Origin: Aradus depressus
Taxonomy: Eukaryota > Arthropoda > Insecta > Hemiptera > Aradidae
DNA: 64,000 nucleotides
NCBI GenBank assembly: GCA_963662175.1
Contig: OY759220.1
Span: forward strand, 372,001-436,000
Direction of reading: 5' to 3'
Shown here one piece after another: positions 11,303-21,200 of the stretch (its first letter is position 1; the number at the start of each line of letters is the position of its first letter). Under the pieces are notes generated by a model, which was not told the DNA's origin, did not search any database, and saw nothing but the letters and a program-made list of their open reading frames with translations. Made by a program: the position numbers and the translations under genes.

Positions 11303-11719
11303 TTGACATTGCAAAAAACTTTGTACCCTGAAGTTTTCAAGGAGCACAAGGAAGTTCCTTATGATATAGGATGCCCATCTGTGCAAGGAGACATAAAGCG
11401 GAAGACTCGCAAAAAGTGTGGCGTATACTTGGGGTCTTTGACATATTTAAAACGTCACTCGAAACAGTGCAACACGGAGGCACCGGTAGTTAAAGTTAGA
11501 CCGATTCGGGTTGCAGCTTGACGTCAACGAGAAATGTTGGCCATCATAAAATACATCGAGGATCAAGAAGCCGAGTGGTTCGATGACGACATGATAGATA
11601 GTAATAGGGAAATACCTGAACCTTCTGACAGTGATCAATCTGAAATACCAATCATAATCATTGGGAGGAATCGTAATATTGCTCAGTCTTTTTTCATGAT
11701 ATGGATTATCTCGCTTGAA
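11303..11719 (+). pseudogene. Uncharacterised zinc-knuckle-like protein inside the TIR element
   Basis: One frame runs from about 11303 to 11719, broken once by TGA at 11519-11521. No ATG opens it, so it may be an internal exon or 5'-truncated. The first part has a Cys/His cluster (KKCGVYLGSLTYLKRHSKQC), which could hold one zinc ion. The second part is acidic (EDQEAEWFDDDM, then EPSDSDQSE). I do not recognise the family. The frame lies wholly within the terminal repeats, so it is either the element's own accessory gene or captured host sequence. Confidence 0.45.
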
Positions 11720-11792
11720 TAATCGAAATGTTAAATACTTAAATCGCTGTTCTTTTATTTAATTTATGAATACAGATGAATATAATATGTAT

Positions 11793-11925
11793 GTTGTATT
11801 TATGATAAATTGAAGTTGTATTTATGATAAATTGAAGTTGTATTTATGATAAATTGAAGTGGTATTTATGATAAATTGAAGTTGTATTTATGATAAATTG
11901 AAGTTGTATTTATGATAAATTGAAG
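11793..11925. repeat. 22-bp minisatellite, six units
   Basis: The unit gttgtatttatgataaattg plus aa repeats six times with a single t-to-g change in one unit. It lies in the 3' part of the TIR element. Confidence 0.95.
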
Positions 11926-12126
11926 ATTTATTATTTTTATACAATTTAGTACTTTTCTTTTAAAAAAAAATTTCAGTTTAAATTGGGGGGGGGGGGGGGG
12001 GTCATGAAAAAATGACGTCACTTTTAGGGGGGGTTAAAAAATAAATGTGACCAATTGTGACAAGGGGGAGGGAGGAGGTTAAAAACACCTCAAAATTGCG
12101 TGACGTAGTTTGTGAACGGCCCCTTA

Positions 12127-13800
12127 GGACAGCAATGTCGACAGATAGGCAGCAACCAGAAACGATGATAGTCAACCATACACAGATTTAGATATATTGG
12201 GAGGGTTGTTGTGTACACCTAGGGACCTAAGCATCAAACGCTCTTATCCCTTCCCAATTGGCTGTACAGCGGCAGACCGAAATGTTACCTACCCAAGTTT
12301 AGTTACATAACGTACGACTAATTATCGAGTACCTGCAATCGAAAAGTCCTGGACCATCGCCTACCATTCCATCCGAAGGACGAGGTGCTCAAGATTAAGG
12401 CAGCAATGTTGGTGGACAGCTAATGACCAAAAACGATGATAGATAACCGTAAGTTAGTAACTTAGTTATTTAGATTCATGCCCGGACTTCAACTACGAGG
12501 GACAGCGTGCTCAAGTTTTTATCCCTTCCCAGTTACTTTGACTAAGAGTCTTTAACGAGTACTTGACGTCTAACAAGTTCGTCACCATCATTTAAGTCCG
12601 GTCCGAGGGACGACGTGCTCAACATTTTTTATTTCATTTCTCAGTTAACAAAACTAAGAGCCCTGTCCAGATATCCGACTCATGATCCTGAGATTATTGA
12701 CACCACATGGAAGATAAAATAAGTTTCCATTTGGTTCGAACTAAAATTGTCAAGAAAGAAATATTGAAAATATTGTGGTACTGTTTTGACATATTTTCTG
12801 AAAAACTCATTAAGAGAGCAAAATCGGTCGATAGGCAGCAACCAGAAACGAGGATGGTCAACCACAGACAGATTCAGATATATCGGGAAAGTCCCATCCG
12901 AAGGACGACATGCTCAAGGTTATTTTCAACCTAAGTGAAATTTCACCTACCCCGGTTTAGTGACGTTAGATACGACTCATTAACGAGTACCTGACATTCG
13001 AAAAGGCCCGGGATCATCACTTAGTCCCACCCGAAGGACGACGTGCTCAAGGTTATTTTTAACCTAAGTGAAATTTCACCTACCCGGGTTTAGTTACATT
13101 AGATACAACTCATTAACGAGTACCTGACATTCGAAAAGGCCCTGGATCATCACTTAGTCCCATCCGAAGCACGACATGCTCAAGGTTATTTTTAACCTAA
13201 GTGAAATTTCACCTACCTAGGTTTAGTTACATTAGATACGACTCATTAACGAGTACCTGACATTCGAAAAGGCCCTGGATGATCACTTAGTCCCACCCGA
13301 AAGACGACGTGCTCAAGGTTATTTTAACTTCCCGATTAAAATAGCTGACCTAAGTGCCTCGGCTAGAATACAGGTGGGGCTTTGAGGTAGTGTTTTCACA
13401 TATTTTCTGAAAAACACATTAAGAGAGCAATGTTGATAAATAGGTAGCAACCAGAAACGAAGATGGTCAACCACAGACAGATTCAGATATATCGGGAAAG
13501 TCCCAACCGAAGGACGACGTGCTCAAAGTTATTTTTAACCTAAGTGAAATTTCACTTAGCCAGGTTTAAATAAGTTAGATGCTTAGTTACCGTGATTCAT
13601 TCCCGGGCTTCAATTACGAGGGACAGCGATCAGAAGGACGACGTGCTCAAGGTTATTTTTAACTTCCCGATTAAAACATCTGACCTATGTGCCTTGGCTA
13701 GATTTCCAAGTGTCCATCTTGAGCTCGATAGACTCCATACGTAAGATAAAATAAGCTACCGTTTGGCATGAAGGAAAAATTGTCAAGGAAGAAATCTTTT
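12127..13800. repeat. Composite repeats; 133-bp tandem block
   Basis: Dominated by the ccgaaggacgacgtgctcaa family. Between 12891 and about 13423 the units start at 12891, 13024, 13157 and 13290, an exact 133-bp spacing, each reading from gtccca(c/t)ccgaagg through aacctaagtgaaatttcacc to gatcatcactta. Other parts are shuffled fragments of the same family. No gene. Confidence 0.85.
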
Positions 13801-13824
13801 TTTTCTTTTGATTTTATAATAAAA

Positions 13825-14375
13825 CTAGCAGTAATACCCGGCGTTGCCCGGGGAGACTTTGACTTTTCTCATAATATCTCTCGTTCGAATCCATTTCAAT
13901 TCTTCAATAGTACATTCATGATGTTATAATTTTCAATTATTCATACGGAATAGCGCTTATAGTCCTTCAACGGCAGACATTCCAGCTAGTAAGTTTTTAG
14001 GACCCCTGGGCACCATGGCTAGTACGCGCCATTCAACGGCGGAAACCACAGCTAGTGAATACTTAGCATCAGTGGACGTCCTAGCCAGTGCGTACTTGAG
14101 AACGCTTGTGACCACCAGGTTGATTAAAACATAGACTTCAACCAATCTGGAGCTAAAACTAATTTATTCAAAAAGATTTCTCATTAATCGTTGCAATGGT
14201 TTTCGAGTTACAAAGATTGCGTGAGTGGATGCTGGGATGGACCAGGGGTTGATTAAAAAATAGACCTTAACCTTCCGGTAGATAAAACTTATCTATTCAA
14301 AAAGATTCCTCATTAATCATTGCAGTGGTTTTTGAGTTACAAAGATTGCGTGGGTGGATGCTGGGATGGACCAGA
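13825..14375 (-). mobile_element. Helitron 3' end (minus orientation)
   Basis: Read on the minus strand, the terminus shows the hairpin CCCGGGCAACGCCGGG followed by TATTACTGCTAG and then T. That is the Helitron 3' signature: a GC-rich hairpin about 10 nt before CTRR, inserted before T. Upstream are five 33-bp units of the coding-like repeat also present at 20847-21071. Then two direct repeats of about 120 bp (near 14116-14240 and 14247-14370). Helitrons move by rolling-circle replication; no Rep/helicase gene is visible here. Confidence 0.82.
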
Positions 14376-15647
14376 TATTGAGGTACTAATACGTCTATAA
14401 CCTTCCACAGACGATGACGAACAAATTAAAAAAACAATTAATGAAATGCATGAAGCCGTTGGTGAGTTATAGCGGTACAAGGCACAGACATTTTCAGCTT
14501 TATATATATGATGTATGGCATCTCTTTAGAAATCCAAATGAAAAGTTTGTTAATTGAAATTTTTTTAAATTACGTTAACTTTCTTAAAAATTTTATATAT
14601 TATATTTTTTTAAGGCCCTTTTCGAAAATTACTTTAGAAATCAAAATTTAGTAAAAGACCAGAGATACAATTTCTACAGGAAATGTGGTAATTTATTGTT
14701 TATATTATTATTATTTCATCATTATTAATTTATTTATAATTATATAATATAAAATTTACCACAGAACATAGCAACATGAAATTTTATATTTAAATTCAAA
14801 ACCACATAAGCAATGCACCTATTAATTTTCCGCGAAACCGGTTAAAGGGAAGGAGTGTATCAGAGAAGGGGGCTCGACTCACATAAACTGACAACTGCCG
14901 ATGTAGGTAATTAATGTATCGACATAAAACTTAGTATCAGGATTCAGTAGGGACTATGCAATTCAAATACATATCGCCCAAATGAGGTTGGTTTTGGAGG
15001 TTGAGCGAAAACGTAACTGATTAATTCGTGGTGGGGTAGTACATTGTCGGTGATTCACCGGCGACTTTGTTGTTTTGTTGTTTAGGTCTGGTGGAAGAGG
15101 ACCCATGTTGGACACCATCAACGTCATTCATTACAAGATGTTACCATTGACTTGCACACTTCCTGACTCTGACAACAATGTTCCAAGGATAATCCCCAAA
15201 AATATATTGAAACCTTTCTTTCTATTTTCTTATTAAGTTTTCATCTTCTATTCCAATATAACGTTAAAGAAGACGACAGTGAATCTCCGACAATGTACTT
15301 CCCCACAACGAATTAATCAATTAACTTTTCGCTTCCCTCCAAAATCAGTCGACCGTTTGTGCTAATATTCAACAGTTGACTTACATAGGGGCTCCTTAAT
15401 CCTCATACTGAATTTTGTATTGATACATTCATTACATGGGCAGTTATTGGGATTTTTGAAATGAGCCCCCACCCCGGAACTACCCTCTCCCCTCAGCCGA
15501 TATCACTGAAATTTGACAGGATATGTCCTCATTGGATTTTAATTTTAAATACGAAATTTGATGTTGATACATTCATTACATCGGCAGTTATTGGAATTTT
15601 TGAATTGAGAATCTCTTATCTATCCGTTCTCTTCCCGTTCGTTCTGA
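14376..15647. other. No gene; AT-rich, then inverted and direct D1 repeats
   Basis: 14400-14820 is A/T-rich and featureless. 14850-15065 is a reverse D1 copy and 15290-15640 a forward D1 copy, so the two face each other across about 225 bp. Confidence 0.5.
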
Positions 15648-18555
15648 CTTACATAACCTTCTATTAGTCCGTAGGTTTTTTTTTTGATTTGTGTATGTTG
15701 GTACCAAGATGGAAAAAACAGAATTTGCTAACAAAACCGACCTCGGGACAATTTTTGGCAGCCGAAAGACCAAGAAATTTTACAACGTTTTCAGTTGTTT
15801 TCGAAATATCTCAAAAACTGTCGACTTTAGCGACTTTTTCCCCATTTAATATTTTAGAGAGGATAACATTCTCTACAATTTGCATTCACACAACTTGTTT
15901 GTAGAATGAATAGTGAGCGCGCTACAGCTTCCCAAACATTGACAATTTCAATCTATTCATGTTCCCCCAACCCCCTCCTCCGCCTCCTTCCCCCTCTCTC
16001 GCCTCCGCCCCCCTGACCATCACACTCACTCTTCTCTCCTGACTATTGCAGTTCTAGAGATAATTATTAAACTTGACAATACATTCTATCCTGATGATTT
16101 GCAGACAAAGAAGCAATATTTGAATGAACAAAAACATTGGGGTGATAGGTTATAAGCAACAACTCTAGATATCAGTGTACAAAAGGTATATTGTTAATAA
16201 AAAACAAGTAAAGCAAATAACATGAAATGGTTAGTAGAATAAATCAGTAATAATTATTCATCATTCATCAGTGATAAATCAGTAAATAAAATAGTTAACA
16301 TGATTGTCATGAATAACAACGAAATTGAACATGCTGGTTTCATATTAAAAATTTGCACTTTGAAAGTAACAACATTTTGGTAGGTAACAGAATCATAGGA
16401 GAGAAACATACAAATTGGTTAGAAATAACATTAATTCCATTACCTTCTTCGATTACGTTTCGAAGGCCCAGGTTCTTCTTCACGTTCTTTGTTTGGAGGT
16501 AGAAATACGCTTTCGTTATCAAGGCCTTCGTTTCGGGCACCAAAAGCTGGTGGAACAGGTCCTCGTAATCTTCGCTTTCATCCAAAGACGAAATTGGTAC
16601 AGAATTTTCGCACATCATGCCACTTCTGTGCTTACAAATGCTGGAGCATTGAAAGAGCAGGCTCTAGTGCACCCTATTTTGCAAGAGCACAACACACTGT
16701 TAAGAAGAGACTCGGGCGCTGGATCTCTTGTTGTTTGAACAGGCATCAGACCTTCCCTGCTGCTCGCCCAACCCCACTCCTTTGGGTTGATCTAGTTACC
16801 CCACCAACTTTGAATTTGATGAAAGCCGTAGGAATGGTATCGTGCAGCATCGCAAGTAGGTGGTAGTCGTGCGACATTGATTCGTCTGTTAGACACTGAT
16901 TTTGCGAACAAGTTAAATCGTAAAGTGTCCAAGGATTGGTCTGGGGTGATGTCGCCTGGGTAAAAGGTTTTCAGAATCTGCTCTCCAGCTTCAGCTATGT
17001 CGTCATGACTGCTTTTTGGATCCATAAATACTTCCTTCATTTCAGGAGATTTGTCGACAATTTTGCACAATTTCATCTTTCACCAAAGATGGCCGATGTG
17101 GTATCACATCCACTAACTGCATGGACCGAACCTACATGATTTAGTCGAGTAGAACACATCCTCAGCACTCCTTTCCCAGGCTTGAGAAAGAACAAGTTGC
17201 TGTATGACTGTCCTAACCCTGTCAGCAGCACTAGCAGATCGATATCCTCCCCAACTGTGAAAACATTTTCATGTTCCTTGGCCTTTGAAATGGCAGTGTT
17301 TACGATTAGTAAGTCAGCATCCTCTTGACTTCAATGTCACTCTTCAAAATCTGTTTTAAGCAGTTTGATCACGACTCTTGTTATGGTCATTTACCAAAAA
17401 CTTTTTTTGAGCAACTTGATTGATCATGCTTCTCGAAGATTACTTCATGCGCCGCAATCGCTCAGATCTCTTTGTGCCAGTATGTGCAAGATATCCATCA
17501 AATACAACCACAGCCTTGGGTCCGTAATTTCTTATCAGATATGAAGAATAACTCTTGGCTAAGGAAGCATTGCAAGGGCAAATGACTTTATGTAGGTGGT
17601 ATCCTCCATCTACAACAGCAAAATGTATTTCCCCTGTCATTTCATTGTAGTCTAGGGGGTTGAAAGCCGTATACAATGATGATTAAGTGCCTTTCCTCAT
17701 GCCTTCTTCGGTGAAAAGAGACATAGGGTGGGGCGCAAGTTCGTTTGTGAAAAACTGTTGTTACAAGGTTACAATTTTCTCTTTCCTTTTAAACGCCATC
17801 TTCTTGAAATTACCATGATCGACCATTTGTGAAACCCTTTCCATGCCAACCTCTTGAGCCAAATGACAGTTGACGTCTACTCCTCCAACAATACCACTGC
17901 TTAATGACATTATGCAAGGCGGGTTGTTGTAAAAGCCACTCCCGCAATTTATTGGAGTCACCAGCGTCTCGGTCCACACGAGAACATCGCATATCCACAT
18001 GTTCCTCTGATGTTTCATAATGTATACCACATCATGAGAAAAATTCTGCATGAATACCATGGCCAGAGCCCATTTTGCCAAAACACTCTGAAATCCCGCT
18101 CCCACGTGACGTGTTACACCTCCACGGGCATTCATATTCTTCATTAGTGTTTGTTTGCTCAATGGTTTGACCGGACCAGTACTTGTTGGAGCGTCTTATG
18201 GTGAGCGTTTTATAGCTTCTTTGTCGGTAAATCATGAGGATAGAATGTATTGTGAAGTTTAATAATTATCTCTAGAACTGCAATAGTCAGGAGAGAACAG
18301 TGAGTGTGATGATCAGGGGGGTGGAGGCAAGAGAAGGGGAAGGATGCGGAGGAGGGGGTTGGGGGACATGAATAGATTGAAATTGTCAATGTTTGGGAAG
18401 CTGTATCGAGCTCACTATTCATTCTACAAACAACTTGTGGGAATGCAAATTGTAGAGAATTTTATCCTCTTTAAAACATTAAATGGTATAAAAGTCGCTA
18501 AGGTCGACCGGTTTACTATCTAAAATGTAGTTGTTGTAATTTGGTTATGTAAGTC
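15648..18555. mobile_element. 2.9-kb element with about 293-bp inverted arms around a nuclease/CXC gene
   Basis: The arm at 15821-16114 (from tcgactttagcgactttt to acaaagaagc) is repeated in reverse complement at 18215-18507. A further shared piece (tgacttacataacc at 15648, its complement near 18542) suggests the ends lie farther out; the left arm has extra sequence between. The centre holds one decayed minus-strand gene (16602-18162). I see no certain target duplication. The superfamily is not one I can name. Confidence 0.7.
16602..18162 (-). pseudogene. Decayed mobile-element protein with FEN/XPG-like nuclease motifs and C-terminal Cys cluster
   Basis: In minus-strand order I read: VWTETLVTPINCGSGFY and GGVDVNCHLAQEVGMERV (about 18000-17850); KAVVVFDGYLAHTGTKRSER (about 17520-17450); EDADLLIVNTAISKAKEHEN (about 17320-17270); GEDIDLLVLL (about 17245); VHAVSGCDTTSAIFG (about 17135-17085); then DQSLDTLRFNLFAKS and ARLPPTCDAARYHSYG, NPKEWGWAS, and a Cys cluster SCKIGCTRAC. 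This order is that of a large uncharacterised arthropod family I know from mobile-element-rich genomes, ending in a CXC (tesmin/TSO1-like) domain. The spacing of VFDG, the acidic D-A-D and D-I-D, and GCDT resembles FEN1/XPG-type PIN nucleases; that link is my inference. Several stops and frame changes make this copy non-functional. Confidence 0.72.
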
Positions 18556-19075
18556 AAACTGGGTGACAATTTTAAAATAGGGTAAAAGAACACGTTTCAG
18601 AAATAGGCTTAAACATTGACACAACACACCTCAGTGAAATTAAATCGAAAAAAATTTAATTTTTACAAATTTTTAATTGGGATTTTCAGATTCTTCCGGA
18701 AAAAACTAGGTTTTCCGGTATTTTTAGTTTTCTTGTATGAGCAATAGTTTCCGAAATTGGTCTTTGAAAGTTGAGTTTCATCTAAAATCAATTGGGAGTG
18801 GATTCATAGACATCTCAGCCCGCAGACCGGGCGAAGAGTGGGGGCCACCCCCCCCCCCCCCCCCTGCTCAATATCCTGGCTACGCCCCTGTCAATTTCAC
18901 ATGTATCTTTTCATATTGAACCAATTATGTACTCTTATACTTCCCCAGTTATACTCCATACTTTAACTTTCTAAGGGAACTTCATTTTTAGCCGAGATAT
19001 TTTGAAACACTTAATAAAAAATAAAGAAAAATGTATGCTTAAAAAATATATATATATATTGTCTATTTCACCAAA
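18533..19075. repeat. Dispersed repeat, about 540 bp, copy 1
   Basis: From gtaatttggttatgtaagtc to attgtctatttcac this matches 25172-25705 with scattered changes. It includes a C run (18850-18864 here) that is shorter in the other copy. No gene. Confidence 0.85.
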
Positions 19076-19630
19076 TATATATATATGGGAGTACTTTCGG
19101 TATTGCTAACATCTTCAGAGGCGATGTTGACACTTTCGCTATCTCGCATCTCAGACGTTGTCACGCTCATTTCGCTACGCATCGGAGTTGCACGCACCCG
19201 ATTTTTTAAAGATACATTCAATATTAATGATGGACTGATATACTGTTGTGCTTCTAAAACGTGCATAAATCAGTTACAAGATAAACGAAGAACAAAATTG
19301 TCAATAATAAAGTAGATCCGTCTAGCGTTGTAGAACACATAAAATCTATATTTATATATACCTCATTTACAAGTCATTATACTCGAGAACATAACCCTTA
19401 CCGCAATCCTCGTCCGAACAAGGCGGTTACACTGTGCGCGTTTTCTGATATTCTGATAGTACGTTTCTGCCGCCCAGCTAAGATGGACAAACTTAATGAT
19501 TTATTTTTCTTGAAAGTCCTTTAATAAAGTTATTGTTGTTAATTATTGGAAAAACAGAGCATGTGAACCAGTTATTTTTTAGTAGAGACGACACATCGAA
19601 CCCCACATCAAAATAAAAAATTGTACTTAC
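19076..19630. other. Possible downstream exon(s) of the MADF gene; otherwise no call
   Basis: A minus-strand frame at 19085-19266 encodes a serine/threonine/glutamate-rich stretch (SEMSVTTSEMRDSESVNIAS) preceded by YISPSLILNVSL. It has the character of the tail after a MADF domain, but splice borders are not proven. The gagtactttcggtattgct text at 19087 is a relic of the foldback family. Confidence 0.3.
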
Positions 19631-19763
19631 TGGTAGGGTTGAGTTCTGTAGCAACTTTCTCCCACATTTGCCGAGAAATACCTCTGTTATGATAATTTTT
19701 GTCTCTCATATCCCACAAACACCTGTTCCCGTACACAAGACTTATCAATTTATCGTTATCCAT
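19631..19763 (-). CDS. MADF-domain protein, first coding exon
   Basis: Starts at the ATG at 19763 on the minus strand and ends at a strong donor GTAAGT (19625-19630). It encodes MDNDKLISLVYGNRC, then LWDMRDKNYHNRGISRQMW and EKVATELNPT. This is the first half of a MADF domain: LI..V, LWD, YHNR and W..VA are the usual conserved positions. MADF is a Myb-like three-helix DNA-binding fold common in insect transcription factors and in accessory proteins of some transposons. The 44 codons plus one base are intact. A second half is not convincingly identified; a candidate tail is at 19085-19266. Host gene or transposon accessory gene cannot be separated here. Confidence 0.7.
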
Positions 19764-20264
19764 GGTGAAATAACTAAATCACTCAAAATTCAACGCACGA
19801 AAACACGCAAAACAGACGCAGGTCGCACGAAAAAATCAAACTTGTTTGAACGCTCAACTGGTTCTGACTACGTCGTGCATGTTCTGACATCATTTCAGGT
19901 GAACTCATTTTATCATCAGTCAGATAAAGTAACTCAACATTTCATAAAAAGTCGGCATATATTGTGATCAATTAAAAATTATCTTATTTCATTTTACAAA
20001 TTATCTAATTTTTTTACATCATTTCAGGTGAATGCATTTTATCATCAGTCAGATAATGTAACTACAGTATTCAAAGTTACTGCATTTGACACATCTTTCT
20101 TGTGATTTCACATAAAGCCAGAATTCAATTCAATTTCTTTATTAGCCCTTAGGAAATACATCTTTAGGCAAGGGGTTCGGCCTCATATATACATTTTTGA
20201 ACATTAAAAAAATAAAAACAGAATAATAAAATACAAAGAAATAAAACATAGCTCTTAATCCATA
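19764..20264. other. No gene; 50-bp direct repeat and antisense polyadenylation-like tail
   Basis: catcatttcaggtgaa(c/t) with tttatcatcagtcagata occurs at about 19885 and again at about 20021, roughly 50 bp each. At 20127-20150, ttcaatttctttattagccc looks like the reverse complement of a retroelement 3' end; this is weak. Confidence 0.45.
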
Positions 20265-21200
20265 TCTATATAATAAAAATGACTCGCTAATTTTGCTAAG
20301 CGCAAAACTCGAGAACGGCTCGACCAATTCGGCTAATTTTTTTTTCAAATATTCGTTGAAGTCCGAGGAAGGTTCTTATGAAGAGAGTTCCTAGCGGTCA
20401 ACTGGAGGGGAGGGGGGGGGGGGAGGGCTAAACACAAAAATTGCTCTAGCGCATTAACGGATGGACGGATTATCATGAAATTTCACATGTAGAATTCTTA
20501 AAAGCCAAGTTAAAAAATAGGCTATGTGGCGTTCATAAACTTTGAACGGTAGGGGGGGTTGTGAGGGGGGCCTAAATATAAAGATAGTGCTAAGTCATTA
20601 ACGGATGATCGGATTGTCATGGAATTTCATATGTAGTATTCTTAAAGGCCAAATAAAAAATAAGGTGTGTGATGACACAAAATCGTGAACGTGAGGGGAG
20701 TTGTGGGGGTAGGCCTAAATATGAAGATAGTGACCGGTCACGGATGATCCAATTGTCATGGAATTTCACATGTAGAATTTTTAAAGGCGAAATAGAAAAA
20801 TACACTATGTGACATCTCAAAAATTTGAACGGGAGGTGGGGTTGCTGTGGTGCCCAGCGTTTCTAACTACGTACTAACTGTGGGGTCCGCCGTTGCAAAT
20901 CACATACTAGCTGTGGTCACAAGCGTTCTTAAGTACGCACTGGCTAGGGCGTCCAGTGATGCTAAGTATTCACTAGCTGTGGTTTCCGCCTTTGAATGGC
21001 GCGTACTAGCCATGGTGCCCAGGAATCCTAAAAACTTACTAACTGGAATGTCTGCCGTTGAAGGACTATAAGCGTTATTCCGTATGAATAATTGAAATTA
21101 TAACATCATGAATGTACTGTTGAAGAATTGAAATGGATTCGAACGAGAGATATTAGGAGAAAAGTCAAAGTTCCCCGGGCAACGCCGGGTATTACTGCTA
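20265..21200 (+). mobile_element. Non-autonomous Helitron, 936 bp
   Basis: The 5' end TCTATATAATAAAAATGACT followed by ctcgagaacggctcgaccaa is a typical insect Helitron start, and a related 5' end lies reversed at 29371-29754. The 3' end shows the CCCGGGCAACGCCGGG hairpin and TATTACTGCTA; the final G of CTAG is replaced by T. Inside are two or three imperfect copies of an approximately 120-bp segment (gatcggattgtcatg, aatttcacatgtagaattc) and seven 33-bp coding-like units. No Rep/helicase is present. Confidence 0.82.
20847..21071 (+). repeat. Seven 33-bp units forming an open 11-residue repeat
   Basis: Units begin at 20847, 20880, 20913, 20946, 20979, 21012 and 21045. The frame is open throughout and encodes degenerate 11-mers such as VVTSVLKYALA, VVSAFEWRVLA and MVPRNPKNLLT, ending with SAVEGL and a stop. 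Units differ strongly in sequence but keep exact length. The last five also occur, in frame, in the Helitron at 13957-14145. I know no protein family with this pattern. It may be a decayed 33-bp minisatellite without coding function. Confidence 0.6.

Larger units (their letters stand above)
10912..12123. mobile_element. 1.2-kb TIR DNA transposon flanked by TTA
   Basis: Inverted termini GGGGC(T/C)GTTCACAAACTACG, continuing TCAC, start at 10912 and end at 12123. TTA at 10909-10911 and 12124-12126 is the likely target duplication. A 3-bp TWA duplication and GGG start fit PIF/Harbinger, but no transposase is present, so the superfamily is inferred. It carries a two-part reading frame (11303-11719), a 22-bp minisatellite and long G runs near each end. 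Confidence 0.8.

Noticed and set aside
16415..16866. Plus-strand frames of 107 and 125 codons
   Set aside because: Antisense of the nuclease/CXC pseudogene, whose conserved motifs are on the minus strand.
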